Shown here: in pieces, positions 41,388-49,951 of the stretch
How the letters are laid out: each line of letters starts with the position of its first letter
How positions within the stretch are numbered: position 1 is the stretch's first letter
Assembly: GCF_947493875.1 (NCBI RefSeq)
Contig: NZ_CANLSU010000010.1
Coordinates: 1 to 55,643 of the forward strand
Direction: 5' to 3'
Length of the DNA: 55,643 nucleotides
From: an uncultured Marinococcus sp.
GTDB taxonomy: Bacteria; Bacillota; Bacilli; Bacillales; Marinococcaceae
Translations under genes and position numbers: made by a program
Notes under the pieces: generated by a model
What the model saw: only the letters and a program-made list of their open reading frames with translations
Databases searched by the model: none
Told to the model about the DNA's origin: nothing

Positions 41388-42230
41388 TTAAAAGGGGTCG
41401 ATCCACTGGTGGATCTGGATGGTTTGATCGATGGGAAGGTAAAAGGTCTCGTTGGTTTGATTGTCCCGAACGAGAGGCAGCGTGGGAAGGGCTTCCTCCA
41501 TGTCTAGGATAATTGCCGAGGCGTCATTCGTTAATTGAACGGTAGCCCCTGCGGGGAAAATGCCCAACAGCTCGCAGAAAGCGCGAACATACTGGGGATC
41601 TAACGGCCCAACTTCGTCTCGTATCATGGACACCGCCTGGTGAGGTGGCACCGCTGAAAGGTAAGGGCGATCCAGAGACAGGGCGGAATAGACATCGACG
41701 ACAGCTAGGAGTCGAATAGGATCTTTGAGGGAGGATGCCGACATTCCATATGGATAACCACTGCCATCCGAACGCTCATGATGACTGTAGACCATAGAGG
41801 CAATGGTGTCCGAATACCCCTGGGTGGTCAGGATGTCATACCCGTGCCTGGCATGCGTTTGGAGTAATTTCCACTCGGCCAGCGTGGGGGTTTCCTGTTT
41901 CGTTAAGACCGAGCGGGGAATAGCGGTTTTGCCGATATCATGAAGCAGCAACCCACACGCTACCTCGCGTATATTCGACCATGCTAATTGGTGAGCCAAA
42001 AGGGACCCCAGAAGAAAAACATCAAAGGAATGGCGGTACGTATATCTATCCCAGTCGGCCAACTGTTGAAATAATCGGCGTGTCGTATCGTCCTGCATCA
42101 GGGAGTGGAAAAGCTGTTCTAACCACGAATAATAGGACGGTTGGTGTAATTTCCCTCCCAAACGGTAGCCATGATCCAAACCCAGGGTGTTTTTCAAAAA
42201 TAATCGACGGTCGTCCTCGTTGATTGGCAT
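41388..42230 (-). CDS. HD-GYP domain phosphodiesterase-like protein
   Basis: 280 aa from the ATG at 42230, preceded by AAGGAG; the longer frame is not supported. The HD-GYP domain at about residues 75-215 has YRHSFDVFLLGSLLAH, LLHDIGKTAIPRSVL, THARHGYDIL and HHERSDGSGYPYGM, so HD and GYP motifs are both present. Such proteins hydrolyse cyclic di-GMP. A short beta-rich C-terminal part follows. No sensor domain is attached. Convergent with the regulator operon. Confidence 0.85.
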   Translation of the reverse strand: MPINEDDRRLFLKNTLGLDHGYRLGGKLHQPSYYSWLEQLFHSLMQDDTTRRLFQQLADWDRYTYRHSFDVFLLGSLLAHQLAWSNIREVACGLLLHDIGKTAIPRSVLTKQETPTLAEWKLLQTHARHGYDILTTQGYSDTIASMVYSHHERSDGSGYPYGMSASSLKDPIRLLAVVDVYSALSLDRPYLSAVPPHQAVSMIRDEVGPLDPQYVRAFCELLGIFPAGATVQLTNDASAIILDMEEALPTLPLVRDNQTNETFYLPIDQTIQIHQWIDPF

Positions 42231-42310
42231 GTCTATCTCCTTCCCTCTTTTCCTAGTGATAGAAGTATCTCCATAAGCGTTATTGGACACGGGCGCTACT
42301 ACGGGTAGGT

Positions 42311-42349
42311 AAACCAAACGTCCCCTATGGTAGAGGGGACGTTTGGTTT
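42311..42349 (-). terminator. Terminator of the PG-binding/DUF1541 gene
   Basis: AAACCAAACGTCCCC / GGGGACGTTTGGTTT, a perfect 15-bp stem with flanking A/T, 35 bases after the stop of the minus-strand gene. Confidence 0.85.
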
Positions 42350-42383
42350 GCTTATAACGATGGTTTTCTTCACGGAAGGGACG

Positions 42384-43463
42384 TTAGTTGCTGCGCAGTT
42401 CGCTTTCGGTCAACCATTTGTGATTGGTGACTTCTTCCCCGTCCGTGGTGGTGAAGTCGACCATGTAAACGGTGGTTGCCTTTGCTGTATCGATGGTAGC
42501 CGTAGCGCCATCCATGCCTTTCATGTGGGAAACGTCAAGCACGGCGGTATCCCCCGGTTGTAGTGACTTTTCTCCTGTGTTATTCAATTCTTCATGGATG
42601 ATCCATTTGTGATTTTCGACAAGGTCCCCGCCATCGGTTGGTTGGAACGTTACGGCATAGGCGGTCGTATCATAAGCTCCGACGATGGTGGCGGTCGCTC
42701 CTTCCATGCCTTCCATATGATTGGCTTCTATCGTGGCTGTATCTCCTACCTCAAATGTAGGATTTTCAGCTTTTTGCAGATCATCCGGCACTTCTCCGGA
42801 GCTGGAATGATTCATATGCATATCGCTATGTCCTCCCATGGAGTCTTTCATTTGGTGTTGCTGATCGTTGTTCATCATGCCCATCATTTGTTGGCGATCT
42901 TCCGGGTTCATGCTGTCCATCATGTGCCCCATGGTTTCCGGACCAACCAGGCCATCGACTTGCAGCTCGTGTTTCTGCTGATAAAGCATGACGTTTTCCC
43001 GGGTCTCCGGACCAAACATGCCGTCGGTGTTCGTTGCAATCCCCTGGTTGGTTAATAGCTGTTGGGTGTGGCGAACATGCATGTTGGCGTCCCCGGTACG
43101 TAAAATACCCATGTTTTCGCTCATAGTGTCTTGCAACGCCATCATCGTTTGGGGACCAACGATGCCGTCCACGGCGATATCAGCCTCTTCTTGAAACGTT
43201 TGTACGCTTTGGCTGGTTTCGGGGCCAAAGATGCCGTCTACGTCGGTGGAAATGCCACGATCATGCAACGTTTGCTGGAGCATGTTGACCATTGGTCCCT
43301 GTGTTCCTTCGGCCATCATGCCCGAGGAACTCCTTTCTTCGTGATGATCTGCCATGGAGTTAGGAGCGTTGGCGTTATCGCTTTGAGAAGCTTCCATGGT
43401 TACCGGGGCCAGCAGCAGACCAAAAGTGGTCACAGCGACTCCCCATGTTATTGGTTTTTTCAT
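42384..43463 (-). CDS. Secreted protein with two peptidoglycan-binding domains and two DUF1541 domains
   Basis: 359 aa. Signal peptide at about residues 1-26 (VTMEAS cleavage region). Two PG_binding_1 domains at about 55-112 and 120-185 each contain DGIFGPET or DGMFGPET. The Met/His-rich linker at about 186-230 includes MMGMMNNDQQHQMKDSMGGH and HMNHSSS. Two DUF1541 (YdhK-type) domains at about 238-295 and 300-359 carry EANHMEGMEGATATIVGAYD and DVSHMKGMDGATATID. YdhK is normally a lipoprotein without PG-binding repeats, so this is a fused wall-bound version. The linker and neighbours suggest copper binding at the wall. Its promoter has the regulator box. Confidence 0.88.
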   Translation of the reverse strand: MKKPITWGVAVTTFGLLLAPVTMEASQSDNANAPNSMADHHEERSSSGMMAEGTQGPMVNMLQQTLHDRGISTDVDGIFGPETSQSVQTFQEEADIAVDGIVGPQTMMALQDTMSENMGILRTGDANMHVRHTQQLLTNQGIATNTDGMFGPETRENVMLYQQKHELQVDGLVGPETMGHMMDSMNPEDRQQMMGMMNNDQQHQMKDSMGGHSDMHMNHSSSGEVPDDLQKAENPTFEVGDTATIEANHMEGMEGATATIVGAYDTTAYAVTFQPTDGGDLVENHKWIIHEELNNTGEKSLQPGDTAVLDVSHMKGMDGATATIDTAKATTVYMVDFTTTDGEEVTNHKWLTESELRSN

Positions 43464-43505
43464 TGTTTGCCTTCCTCCTTGCGCATTAAAGTGGGTACAC
43501 TACTA

Positions 43506-43538
43506 GTTGTACCTCTTAGGTATGAAGAAACTGTGAAG
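43506..43538 (-). promoter_or_regulatory. Response-regulator box and promoter of the PG-binding/DUF1541 gene
   Basis: On the minus strand CTTCACA (43538-43532) and CTTCATA (43527-43521) with 11-bp period. TACAAC (43511-43506) begins 9 bp downstream as the -10. Confidence 0.65.
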
Positions 43539-43607
43539 ATTTTTTAAGAATCGTTTGTCGGAGTAACTTTTTTCCAAATAATCGCGTGAGGCTCATTTAT
43601 ACGTTAT

Positions 43608-43640
43608 CTTCATACTTTCTACACAGGATCCCCTTATAAT
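43608..43640 (+). promoter_or_regulatory. Response-regulator box and promoter of lgt copy 2
   Basis: CTTCATA (43608-43614) and CTACACA (43619-43625), period 11. A perfect -10 TATAAT (43635-43640) begins 9 bp after the repeat. The leader to the lgt start is about 180 bases, without an obvious gene. Confidence 0.7.
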
Positions 43641-43826
43641 ATAAATGCAGGATTTCAATGAATTTCCCTAGCAGAACAAAGGTTTCGGAAAGTTACATGA
43701 GGTGTTCATAAAGGGTGAAAATGATGAAATAAAAGAGAGGAAAAGTTAGTCAATGTTCAGGGCGTGGTAGGGGACGAACGAAGAGTTTTAATATTACACA
43801 TTTAGCAGTCAGGAGTGGCAGAAAAT

Positions 43827-44657
43827 ATGATTTATTCATCGATGCAGCCGATCGACCGTATCGCCTTTGAACTCGGATCTGTGCCTATATACTGGTACGG
43901 CATTCTCATTGGCCTGGGTGCTCTGCTTGGGTATATATTAGCGTCTTATGAAGCGAAAAAACGAGGACTCCCGGATGACATTTTTGCGGATTTGCTCATT
44001 TTTGCCATACCAATATCCATTATCGGTGCCCGGTTGTATTACGTGATTTTTGAGTGGGGGTATTATGCCCGGAATCCAGGAAGTATTCTGGCGGTATGGG
44101 AAGGCGGCCTCGCGATCCACGGCGGATTGATTGGAGCCGTGCTGACGGGCATCGTCTTTGCTAAAATCAAGCGTATCTCTTTTTGGAAACTGGCGGACAT
44201 TGCCGCGCCGAGTATTATTTTGGGTCAGGCAATTGGTCGCTGGGGCAACTTTATCAATCAGGAAGCCCACGGCGGTGAAGTGAGCCGTTCGTTTTTAGAG
44301 GGACTGCAGCTCCCGGAATTTATTATTAACCAGATGTATATTGAGGGAGCTTATTACAATCCTACGTTTTTGTACGAATCGCTTTGGAATATCGCTGGAT
44401 TTTTCCTATTGTTAGGAATGCGCCGGGTCAATCTCCGCCGCGGGGAATTGTTTTTAACGTATGTGACGTGGTATTCTTTCGGCCGATTTTTTATCGAAGG
44501 AATGCGCACCGACAGCCTCATGTTGTTTGATACGATTCGAGTGGCACAGTTGATGTCGGTGCTCTTGATTGTAGCAGCGATAAGCCTAATTATATATCGA
44601 AGACGGGCGGGGCTTGCCAAGGCAAGATACTTAAGCAAAGACGGCGCTGGGATCTAA
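43827..44657 (+). CDS. lgt: Prolipoprotein diacylglyceryl transferase, copy 2 (intact active site)
   Basis: 276 aa from the ATG at 43827, with CAGGAG upstream. Roughly five of six residues match copy 1 by eye. It keeps the complete [15 protein letters not shown] motif, IGARLYYV and [18 protein letters not shown]. It transfers diacylglycerol to the lipobox Cys of prolipoproteins in the membrane. Its promoter carries the response-regulator box, so its expression should rise with the copper-type genes. Wording just upstream of both lgt starts is also alike (TTTAGCAG), showing that the duplication included the 5' flank. Confidence 0.92.
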   Translation: MIYSSMQPIDRIAFELGSVPIYWYGILIGLGALLGYILASYEAKKRGLPDDIFADLLIFAIPISIIGARLYYVIFEWGYYARNPGSILAVWEGGLAIHGGLIGAVLTGIVFAKIKRISFWKLADIAAPSIILGQAIGRWGNFINQEAHGGEVSRSFLEGLQLPEFIINQMYIEGAYYNPTFLYESLWNIAGFFLLLGMRRVNLRRGELFLTYVTWYSFGRFFIEGMRTDSLMLFDTIRVAQLMSVLLIVAAISLIIYRRRAGLAKARYLSKDGAGI

Positions 44658-44998
44658 ATTATAAGGAACGCTAATCCGAAAACGCAGTATCGAATAATGA
44701 AAGATTACTCTTTTTAAGGATATCTTTTTTTGCGAAAGGAAGAATAAAACTCTGGGGCGTTAGGACCTTAATTAAATAATAAGGGGTCATATGGACATCC
44801 ATAAAGCTGCGTTTATCAGTTTGGCCATCATCTGTATAAGACATTTTCTTTGGACGCAGACTTTCGATAAGGAGAGCTTCAGGAGACCCGATTGTCTGTC
44901 CATACAATAGTGAAGTGAATTAAAAATCGAGCTCATGGGATTCTTCAAACTTTTTACACAAATGAGGTTTATACTTACATGAAATGGAGGTGAAATGA
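44658..44998. other. 340-bp intergenic region with a regulated promoter
   Basis: No gene in the first 280 bp. The remaining part contains the regulator box and -10 described at 44943-44975. Confidence 0.5.
44943..44975 (+). promoter_or_regulatory. Response-regulator box and promoter of the DUF2933-like gene
   Basis: CTTCAAA (44943-44949) and TTACACA (44954-44960), period 11. The -10 TATACT (44970-44975) begins 9 bp downstream. The start codon follows 24 bases later. Confidence 0.65.
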
Positions 44999-45280
44999 AT
45001 GAGCTGGACACTTCTTTTATTATTGGCCTGTCCCGTTATAATGTTGTTCTGTATGAAGGGGATGATTGGTGGGGACAAAAACAAGAGTGCTGAAGAACAC
45101 AATAGCAATCACTTCCAGGGTTCTTCGCAGGGAGAAGGAGAAGCTGTGCCATTAAGAATGGCAGATGTTATAGAGGAAAACCATCAGCTGAGAGAGGAAC
45201 TCAAGTTCTTGAAAGCATCAGAATTTAAAAATGATAATACGGGTCGACTAGAAAACATTCAGGACAAGCAGCAAGTATAA
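44999..45280 (+). CDS. DUF2933-like small membrane protein with coiled-coil tail
   Basis: 93 aa. SWTLLLLLACPVIMLFCMKG is a single helix with Cys and Met residues, as in DUF2933 proteins that accompany copper ATPases. A hydrophilic spacer follows, then a predicted short coiled coil (VIEENHQLREELKFLKASEF). GGAGGTGAAATGA precedes the ATG. Preceded by a regulator box and followed by a terminator, so monocistronic; copB lies 390 bp further. Confidence 0.7.
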   Translation: MSWTLLLLLACPVIMLFCMKGMIGGDKNKSAEEHNSNHFQGSSQGEGEAVPLRMADVIEENHQLREELKFLKASEFKNDNTGRLENIQDKQQV

Positions 45281-45324
45281 TAAGAGGGAGCGGGTATACC
45301 TGCAAGTTCCTAATGTTAGGTTTT

Positions 45325-45355
45325 TGCCCAACTGGTATAAGTTGGGCTTATTTTA
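45325..45355 (+). terminator. Terminator after the DUF2933-like gene
   Basis: GCCCAACT (45327-45334) / AGTTGGGC (45340-45347), followed by TTATTTT. Confidence 0.75.
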
Positions 45356-45623
45356 ATGAAAATAAAGGTTCATCTTCGGTAGATGGTTGCCTGAAGAAAT
45401 CCTTCGAACAGTATTGATCAGTCGGTGGGCATGTATACCATAAAACATGTGCGATCTGTGGTCATCTGAGATTCGTATGTCCCCTTCTCCATCATGTGGA
45501 AATATCGTTCAAACGAAAGGTTCACGTGACGTTGGAAACGAATTGATCTTCATACCAAATGATTGATGGTCTTCCAAAGACATCGAAACGTATAGAAAAG
45601 GTTAAAACGTTTATTTTTAAAAA

Positions 45624-45638
45624 TACTAGGGTAGGGTA
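45624..45638. promoter_or_regulatory. Possible CsoR-type operator upstream of copB
   Basis: TACTAGGGTAGGGTA, a partial dyad flanked by ATA/TAT, 33 bp before the copB start. It resembles the TACC-N6-GGTA sites of the sulfur operon on one side only. A chromosomal CsoR could recognise it. Weak match. Confidence 0.35.
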
Positions 45639-45671
45639 TAAGAGATATTTATTGTAGAAAGAAGGGATAAT

Positions 45672-47705
45672 GTGACAGAACATAACGATCAGAAACACTC
45701 TCATGAAGAAGAGCCGGCCTCTTCGCATGATGGCCATGATCATTCCGGAGGGCACGATCATCACGACCATCATGAGATGATGATTCAGGACTTTAAACGC
45801 CGATTTATGGTCTCGCTCATCCTGACGATTCCTATTTTGCTGTTAACGAATGCGATCCAACAGTTTCTGGGATTGGACTGGGGCTTTCCTTATGATGTTT
45901 GGATTCTCTTTGGTTTAGCAACGATCGTCTTTTTCTACGGCGGTTGGCCATTTTTAACGGGCGCCATTGATGAAATCAAGCAGAAGAACCCGGGCATGAT
46001 GACGCTGATCGGCCTAGCGATCGTGGTCGCGTATGGCTACAGCACGATGGTCGTGTTCGGCTGGTCCGGCCGGAATTTTTTCTGGGAACTGGCCACATTA
46101 ATTGACGTCATGCTGTTGGGCCATTGGATTGAAATGCGTTCGATCATGGGCGCCTCGAATGCGTTGAAAGAACTGATTAAACTGATGCCCAATGAAGCCC
46201 ATCGATTAAACAGCGACGGAAGCACCGAAGACGTGCCGGTCGATCAGGTGCAGAAAGACGATCAGGTGCTCATTAAGCCAGGAGAAAAGGTGCCCGTGGA
46301 TGGAATTATTATCGATGGATCGTCGTCGGTTGATGAATCCATGCTGACCGGAGAATCGGTGCCGGTAGAAAAAAAAGTGGATGAAGAAGTGATTGGTGGG
46401 GCGGTCAACCAGGATGGCAGTTTAACGATCCGGGTGTCCAAGACGGGGGATGAGACATATTTATCTCAAGTCGTCACTTTGGTTCAGGAAGCGCAAGAAT
46501 CGAAGTCCCGGGCGCAGGATTTAGCCAATCGTGCGGCCAAATGGCTATTTTACTTGGCCTTAGCGGCTGGTATTGGCACCTTCATCATTTGGATAGCTTT
46601 GGGCAATTCGATTGATATGGCGGTTCAACGGGCGGTCACCGTTATGGTTATTACTTGTCCACACGCGCTCGGGCTGGCGGCTCCGCTAGTGGTGTCCGTT
46701 TCGACCGCCATTTCCGCCAAGAAAGGACTGTTAATTCGCAACCGACCGCCATTTGAAAGTGCCCGCAATATTGAAGCGGTTATTTTTGATAAGACCGGTA
46801 CTCTGACAGAAGGAAATTTTGGGGTTACCGATATTGAAGCAGACGGAGCCTATGACAAGCAGGATGTCTTGCGGTACGCGGCCGGGGTGGAACAACAATC
46901 GGAACATCCATTGGCTCGAGGCATTATGAGAAAGATGGAAGAGCAGCAGGAACGCCCGCCGACTGTGCAGCATTTTGAAACCATGACAGGAAAAGGCCTA
47001 AGCGGTACGGTCGAAGGGAAACAGGTCCAAGTGGTGAGTCCCGGGTACATGAAGCAGGAACGCATGGATTATGACACAGCGATCTTTGATCAGTATTCGA
47101 CGGAAGGAAAAACCGTCGTGTTTGTTCTGATTGACGGTGGTTACGCCGGCATGATTGCCCTCGCAGATATGGTGCGCGAATCAGCGAAAGAAGCGGTAGA
47201 AAGGCTGAAGCAACAAAACATCGAACCGATCATGTTGACTGGGGATCATCAACGTGTCGCCGATTGGGTAGCCAACCAGCTTGGGATTGAAGAAGTGTAT
47301 GCCGAAGTGCTCCCAGATCACAAAGCGGACCAAGTGAAAAAGGTCCAGCAGTCCGGTCGAAAGGTCGCCATGACGGGCGACGGCATCAATGATGCTCCGG
47401 CCCTCGCCACGGCGGATGTAGGAATCGCGATTGGAAGCGGGACGGATGTGGCAATGGAAACGGCGGACGTCGTGTTGGTGCAAAGCAACCCATTAGATGT
47501 GCTCTCCGTGATTGATTTATCCCGGAAGACATACCGGAAAATGATCCAAAACCTGTGGTGGGCAGCAGGGTATAACATTGTCGCCATTCCTTTAGCCGCT
47601 GGGGTATTGGCACCTTTGGGTATTCTCCTCAGCCCAGCTGTCGGGGCAGTATTGATGAGTGCCAGTACAGTTATTGTTGCTATTAACGCTCAACTGCTTA
47701 GGTGA
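45672..47705 (+). CDS. copB: CopB-type copper/silver-exporting P1B-ATPase
   Basis: 677 aa; GTG start after GAAGGG. The His-rich N-terminus ([17 protein letters not shown]) replaces HMA domains. [16 protein letters not shown] contains the CPH motif of the CopB subgroup (P1B-3). DKTGTLTEG holds the phosphorylated Asp, [13 protein letters not shown] the actuator TGE, and [12 protein letters not shown] the hinge. Complete with the usual eight membrane helices. Exports copper or silver from the cytosol. Monocistronic with a strong terminator. Confidence 0.95.
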   Translation: MTEHNDQKHSHEEEPASSHDGHDHSGGHDHHDHHEMMIQDFKRRFMVSLILTIPILLLTNAIQQFLGLDWGFPYDVWILFGLATIVFFYGGWPFLTGAIDEIKQKNPGMMTLIGLAIVVAYGYSTMVVFGWSGRNFFWELATLIDVMLLGHWIEMRSIMGASNALKELIKLMPNEAHRLNSDGSTEDVPVDQVQKDDQVLIKPGEKVPVDGIIIDGSSSVDESMLTGESVPVEKKVDEEVIGGAVNQDGSLTIRVSKTGDETYLSQVVTLVQEAQESKSRAQDLANRAAKWLFYLALAAGIGTFIIWIALGNSIDMAVQRAVTVMVITCPHALGLAAPLVVSVSTAISAKKGLLIRNRPPFESARNIEAVIFDKTGTLTEGNFGVTDIEADGAYDKQDVLRYAAGVEQQSEHPLARGIMRKMEEQQERPPTVQHFETMTGKGLSGTVEGKQVQVVSPGYMKQERMDYDTAIFDQYSTEGKTVVFVLIDGGYAGMIALADMVRESAKEAVERLKQQNIEPIMLTGDHQRVADWVANQLGIEEVYAEVLPDHKADQVKKVQQSGRKVAMTGDGINDAPALATADVGIAIGSGTDVAMETADVVLVQSNPLDVLSVIDLSRKTYRKMIQNLWWAAGYNIVAIPLAAGVLAPLGILLSPAVGAVLMSASTVIVAINAQLLR

Positions 47706-47725
47706 AAATAAAAAACAAGGTAATG

Positions 47726-47766
47726 AAACAAGCTGCTTTCCTGATATCCTGGGAAGCAGCTTGTTT
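47726..47766 (+). terminator. Terminator of copB
   Basis: AAACAAGCTGCTTTCC paired with GGGAAGCAGCTTGTTT, 20 bases after the stop. Confidence 0.85.
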
Positions 47767-47840
47767 GATGCCTGTCATGTTATTATAGGGTACTTTTTTT
47801 CAAAAGGAGCCCCCGTTTCATAAATGGTAGAAATGTTCCT

Positions 47841-48980
47841 TTAATAACGATGGTCATTTCTGCGAACCATAGGCACCCATTTCATGTAAGTACCGATTCG
47901 CCAAACCCATTCCAATGGCCCGTAGTAAAAATATTTTAGCCATAATGGACTAACAAGTACTTGGATAGCAAACACCAGCACACCAATACTTAAAGCGTAC
48001 ACGTAGCTCGGTGGGTCCAAAACCCCAAAACCGTTGAAAAATGTTCGACCGCTTGGGCGGAACAGGCTCACAAAAATAAGCGACTGCAGGAGGTAATGAG
48101 TGAAAGTCATTTTCCCGACAGCAGTAAACATCGAAAGCCCAGTGGAAGCTCGTTGATGGCTTGTACCAATCAGAAGCAGTGCCTGGGCGATACTGATACT
48201 CACCAGAAAGGCGTAAAGATCGTCCAAATGATAAAGGATAGGGCTGTCGATTTTGATATAGCTCCCCGTTTTTCCTAGAATGCCGATAAGAAAGCAGCCC
48301 AGAGTGAATAGCCATTTGCGACCCCGGTTCTTAAGTACTTTTGAATAAAAGCTACTTCGATAAGCGTACATGCCGAAAAAGAAATAGCCGAAATGGTTGA
48401 TCATCGACGACCATTCAATGAACAGATATTCAACCCCGGTTGGATAAGTTCGATTCGGAGGGAGGGCGTCTTTCATCCATTGTTCGGGGTCCATCTGAAG
48501 AGATGTGTACCCATTCAAAAGATCAATCCCGACAGCATAACCAATCCAAAAAAAGCATGCTAATCCCAACAGCCACCGGGGAGGAAGCCGGAGACAACCG
48601 AGCAGCACGAGCCCCGCTGAGGCGTACATGAGCAGGATGTCCCCGGCCCAGACAAAGTAGCCGTGAAGCCCTCCGACGAAAAACAGAATGACGAGCCGCC
48701 GGATAAGGGTGGGGTAGGGATTACCGCTTTTGTCATGCATCCGATCGTAAATGAGCACGAGGCTGAGGCCAAACATCATTGCAAACAACGGCCGGGCACT
48801 GTCTTCAAAAATAATTGAAATAATGGTTTTGAGGGAAGTGTCGAGCCATGTTGGATCAGTCATAACGACGCGGGAAAGCCCGGAAATATTGACAATAAAA
48901 ATTGCAAGCAAAGCTACGCCGCGTATTTGATCAAGCATGTCGATACGCTGCCCTGGAGTATTATCGTGAGAGGGGGTCAC
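47841..48980 (-). CDS. DUF418 / YeiB-family membrane protein
   Basis: 379 aa; GTG start after AGAAGG. About ten membrane helices. The start RIDMLDQIRGVALLAIFIVN and the C-terminal DUF418 block (AVGKMTFTHYLLQSLIFVSL, YFYYGPLEWVWRIGTY) match the YeiB/YxaH group, whose role is unknown but probably envelope-related acyl transfer or transport. Its promoter contains the regulator box, tying it to the copper-type envelope regulon. Confidence 0.85.
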   Translation of the reverse strand: MTPSHDNTPGQRIDMLDQIRGVALLAIFIVNISGLSRVVMTDPTWLDTSLKTIISIIFEDSARPLFAMMFGLSLVLIYDRMHDKSGNPYPTLIRRLVILFFVGGLHGYFVWAGDILLMYASAGLVLLGCLRLPPRWLLGLACFFWIGYAVGIDLLNGYTSLQMDPEQWMKDALPPNRTYPTGVEYLFIEWSSMINHFGYFFFGMYAYRSSFYSKVLKNRGRKWLFTLGCFLIGILGKTGSYIKIDSPILYHLDDLYAFLVSISIAQALLLIGTSHQRASTGLSMFTAVGKMTFTHYLLQSLIFVSLFRPSGRTFFNGFGVLDPPSYVYALSIGVLVFAIQVLVSPLWLKYFYYGPLEWVWRIGTYMKWVPMVRRNDHRY

Positions 48981-49040
48981 TAGCGGGCCTTCTTTCTCTA
49001 TTAGGTAACGAATATCTTAAATTTGAGCAAATCATTTATG

Positions 49041-49073
49041 ATTGTATGAAAAAAATATGGAGAAAGTGTGAAG
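49041..49073 (-). promoter_or_regulatory. Response-regulator box and promoter of the DUF418 gene
   Basis: On the minus strand CTTCACA (49073-49067) and CTCCATA (49062-49056), period 11. TACAAT (49046-49041) begins 9 bp downstream as the -10. Confidence 0.65.
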
Positions 49074-49083
49074 ACCTTCGCTA

Positions 49084-49582
49084 GTTTCAATAAAAAGAGC
49101 TTTCAATATGATGGTACCCATGGGGAATTACCGTTTCCAGGGGATTGCGTCAAAGCAAACCCGACCTTCGCCGGAGGCCCAGGGCCAGTCTATACTTCAG
49201 TATCTTGCAGGCGGAGAGCCATTCCGGAAGATACATAAAGAACAAATGAAACAAGTGTTCTGACTTGTCGAAGGAGCCATCACTCCCAAACCGAGTAATT
49301 GGACCTCTATCAACAGCTATCCCTTAAAATCATCGAAACTGTTTGTGTTCGGGTGTTTTACTATAAAAGCATTTTTGCTAAACGGAAAATTAAACTTCAA
49401 AAAGTTGGCGATGCGTTGGGTGTTAGTATCCTCTTAAAAATTTCGTATACTGTATAAAAACTACTTTTAAAAAAAGGATTCCTTATTTTACGGTATAGGA
49501 ATTATATCGAAGAAGTGATAAATCTCCTCTAGGAACAAAAAAACAACAACTATCAAAGGAGAAGTCGTTGCTTTCTTTCCAT
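49084..49582. other. About 500 bp of uncertain content
   Basis: A short plus-strand frame (49111-49263, 50 aa, beginning MVPMGNYRFQGIASKQT) lacks a good ribosome binding site and family resemblance. A further frame to about 49450 has no start. The stretch may contain remnants of a lost gene or insertion; I cannot support a gene call. Confidence 0.35.
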
Positions 49583-49819
49583 TTAATGGTCGTTGATTTT
49601 TCGTTTCAACCGGTCGTATTCTTCTTCAGAAATGTCGCCGTTCGCCAGACGTTGATCGAGCCGTTCCGATGCGGTGCCCGATTTGGTCCGGGACGAATGC
49701 TTGGTCGAAGGCCGAAACATCCAGACAAGCACCACAACGATAAGAACCAGAAGAAGGAGCACGAGAAAGCCAAAGCCAACTATTCCACCGCTCATCATGC
49801 CGCTGCTACCGTTCATCAT
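49583..49819 (-). CDS. SHOCT-domain small membrane protein
   Basis: 78 aa. One membrane helix (VGFGFLVLLLLVLIVVVLVW), a basic linker, and a C-terminal SHOCT domain (ERLDQRLANGDISEEEYDRLKRKI). GGGAGGTGAAGTGA precedes the ATG pair. The N-terminal MMNGSSGMMSGG is Met-rich, as in the SHOCT protein at 38031, and the two are paralogue-like in design. Located downstream of the frameshifted MFS gene on the same strand. Confidence 0.75.
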   Translation of the reverse strand: MMNGSSGMMSGGIVGFGFLVLLLLVLIVVVLVWMFRPSTKHSSRTKSGTASERLDQRLANGDISEEEYDRLKRKINDH

Positions 49820-49951
49820 TCACTTCACCTCCCATTAATCGTTGTTTTTTACACATATATGCGAAAAAAGCCATGGACTCCATACTACAAGCACGACGCT
49901 GGCGACAGGGACCGGCCAGCACAGGCAGATAGAAAAGATAGCCGTCCCCTG

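Noticed and set aside
49111-49263. 50-aa plus-strand frame
   Set aside because: Weak start context and no recognised pattern; kept only as an uncertain region.
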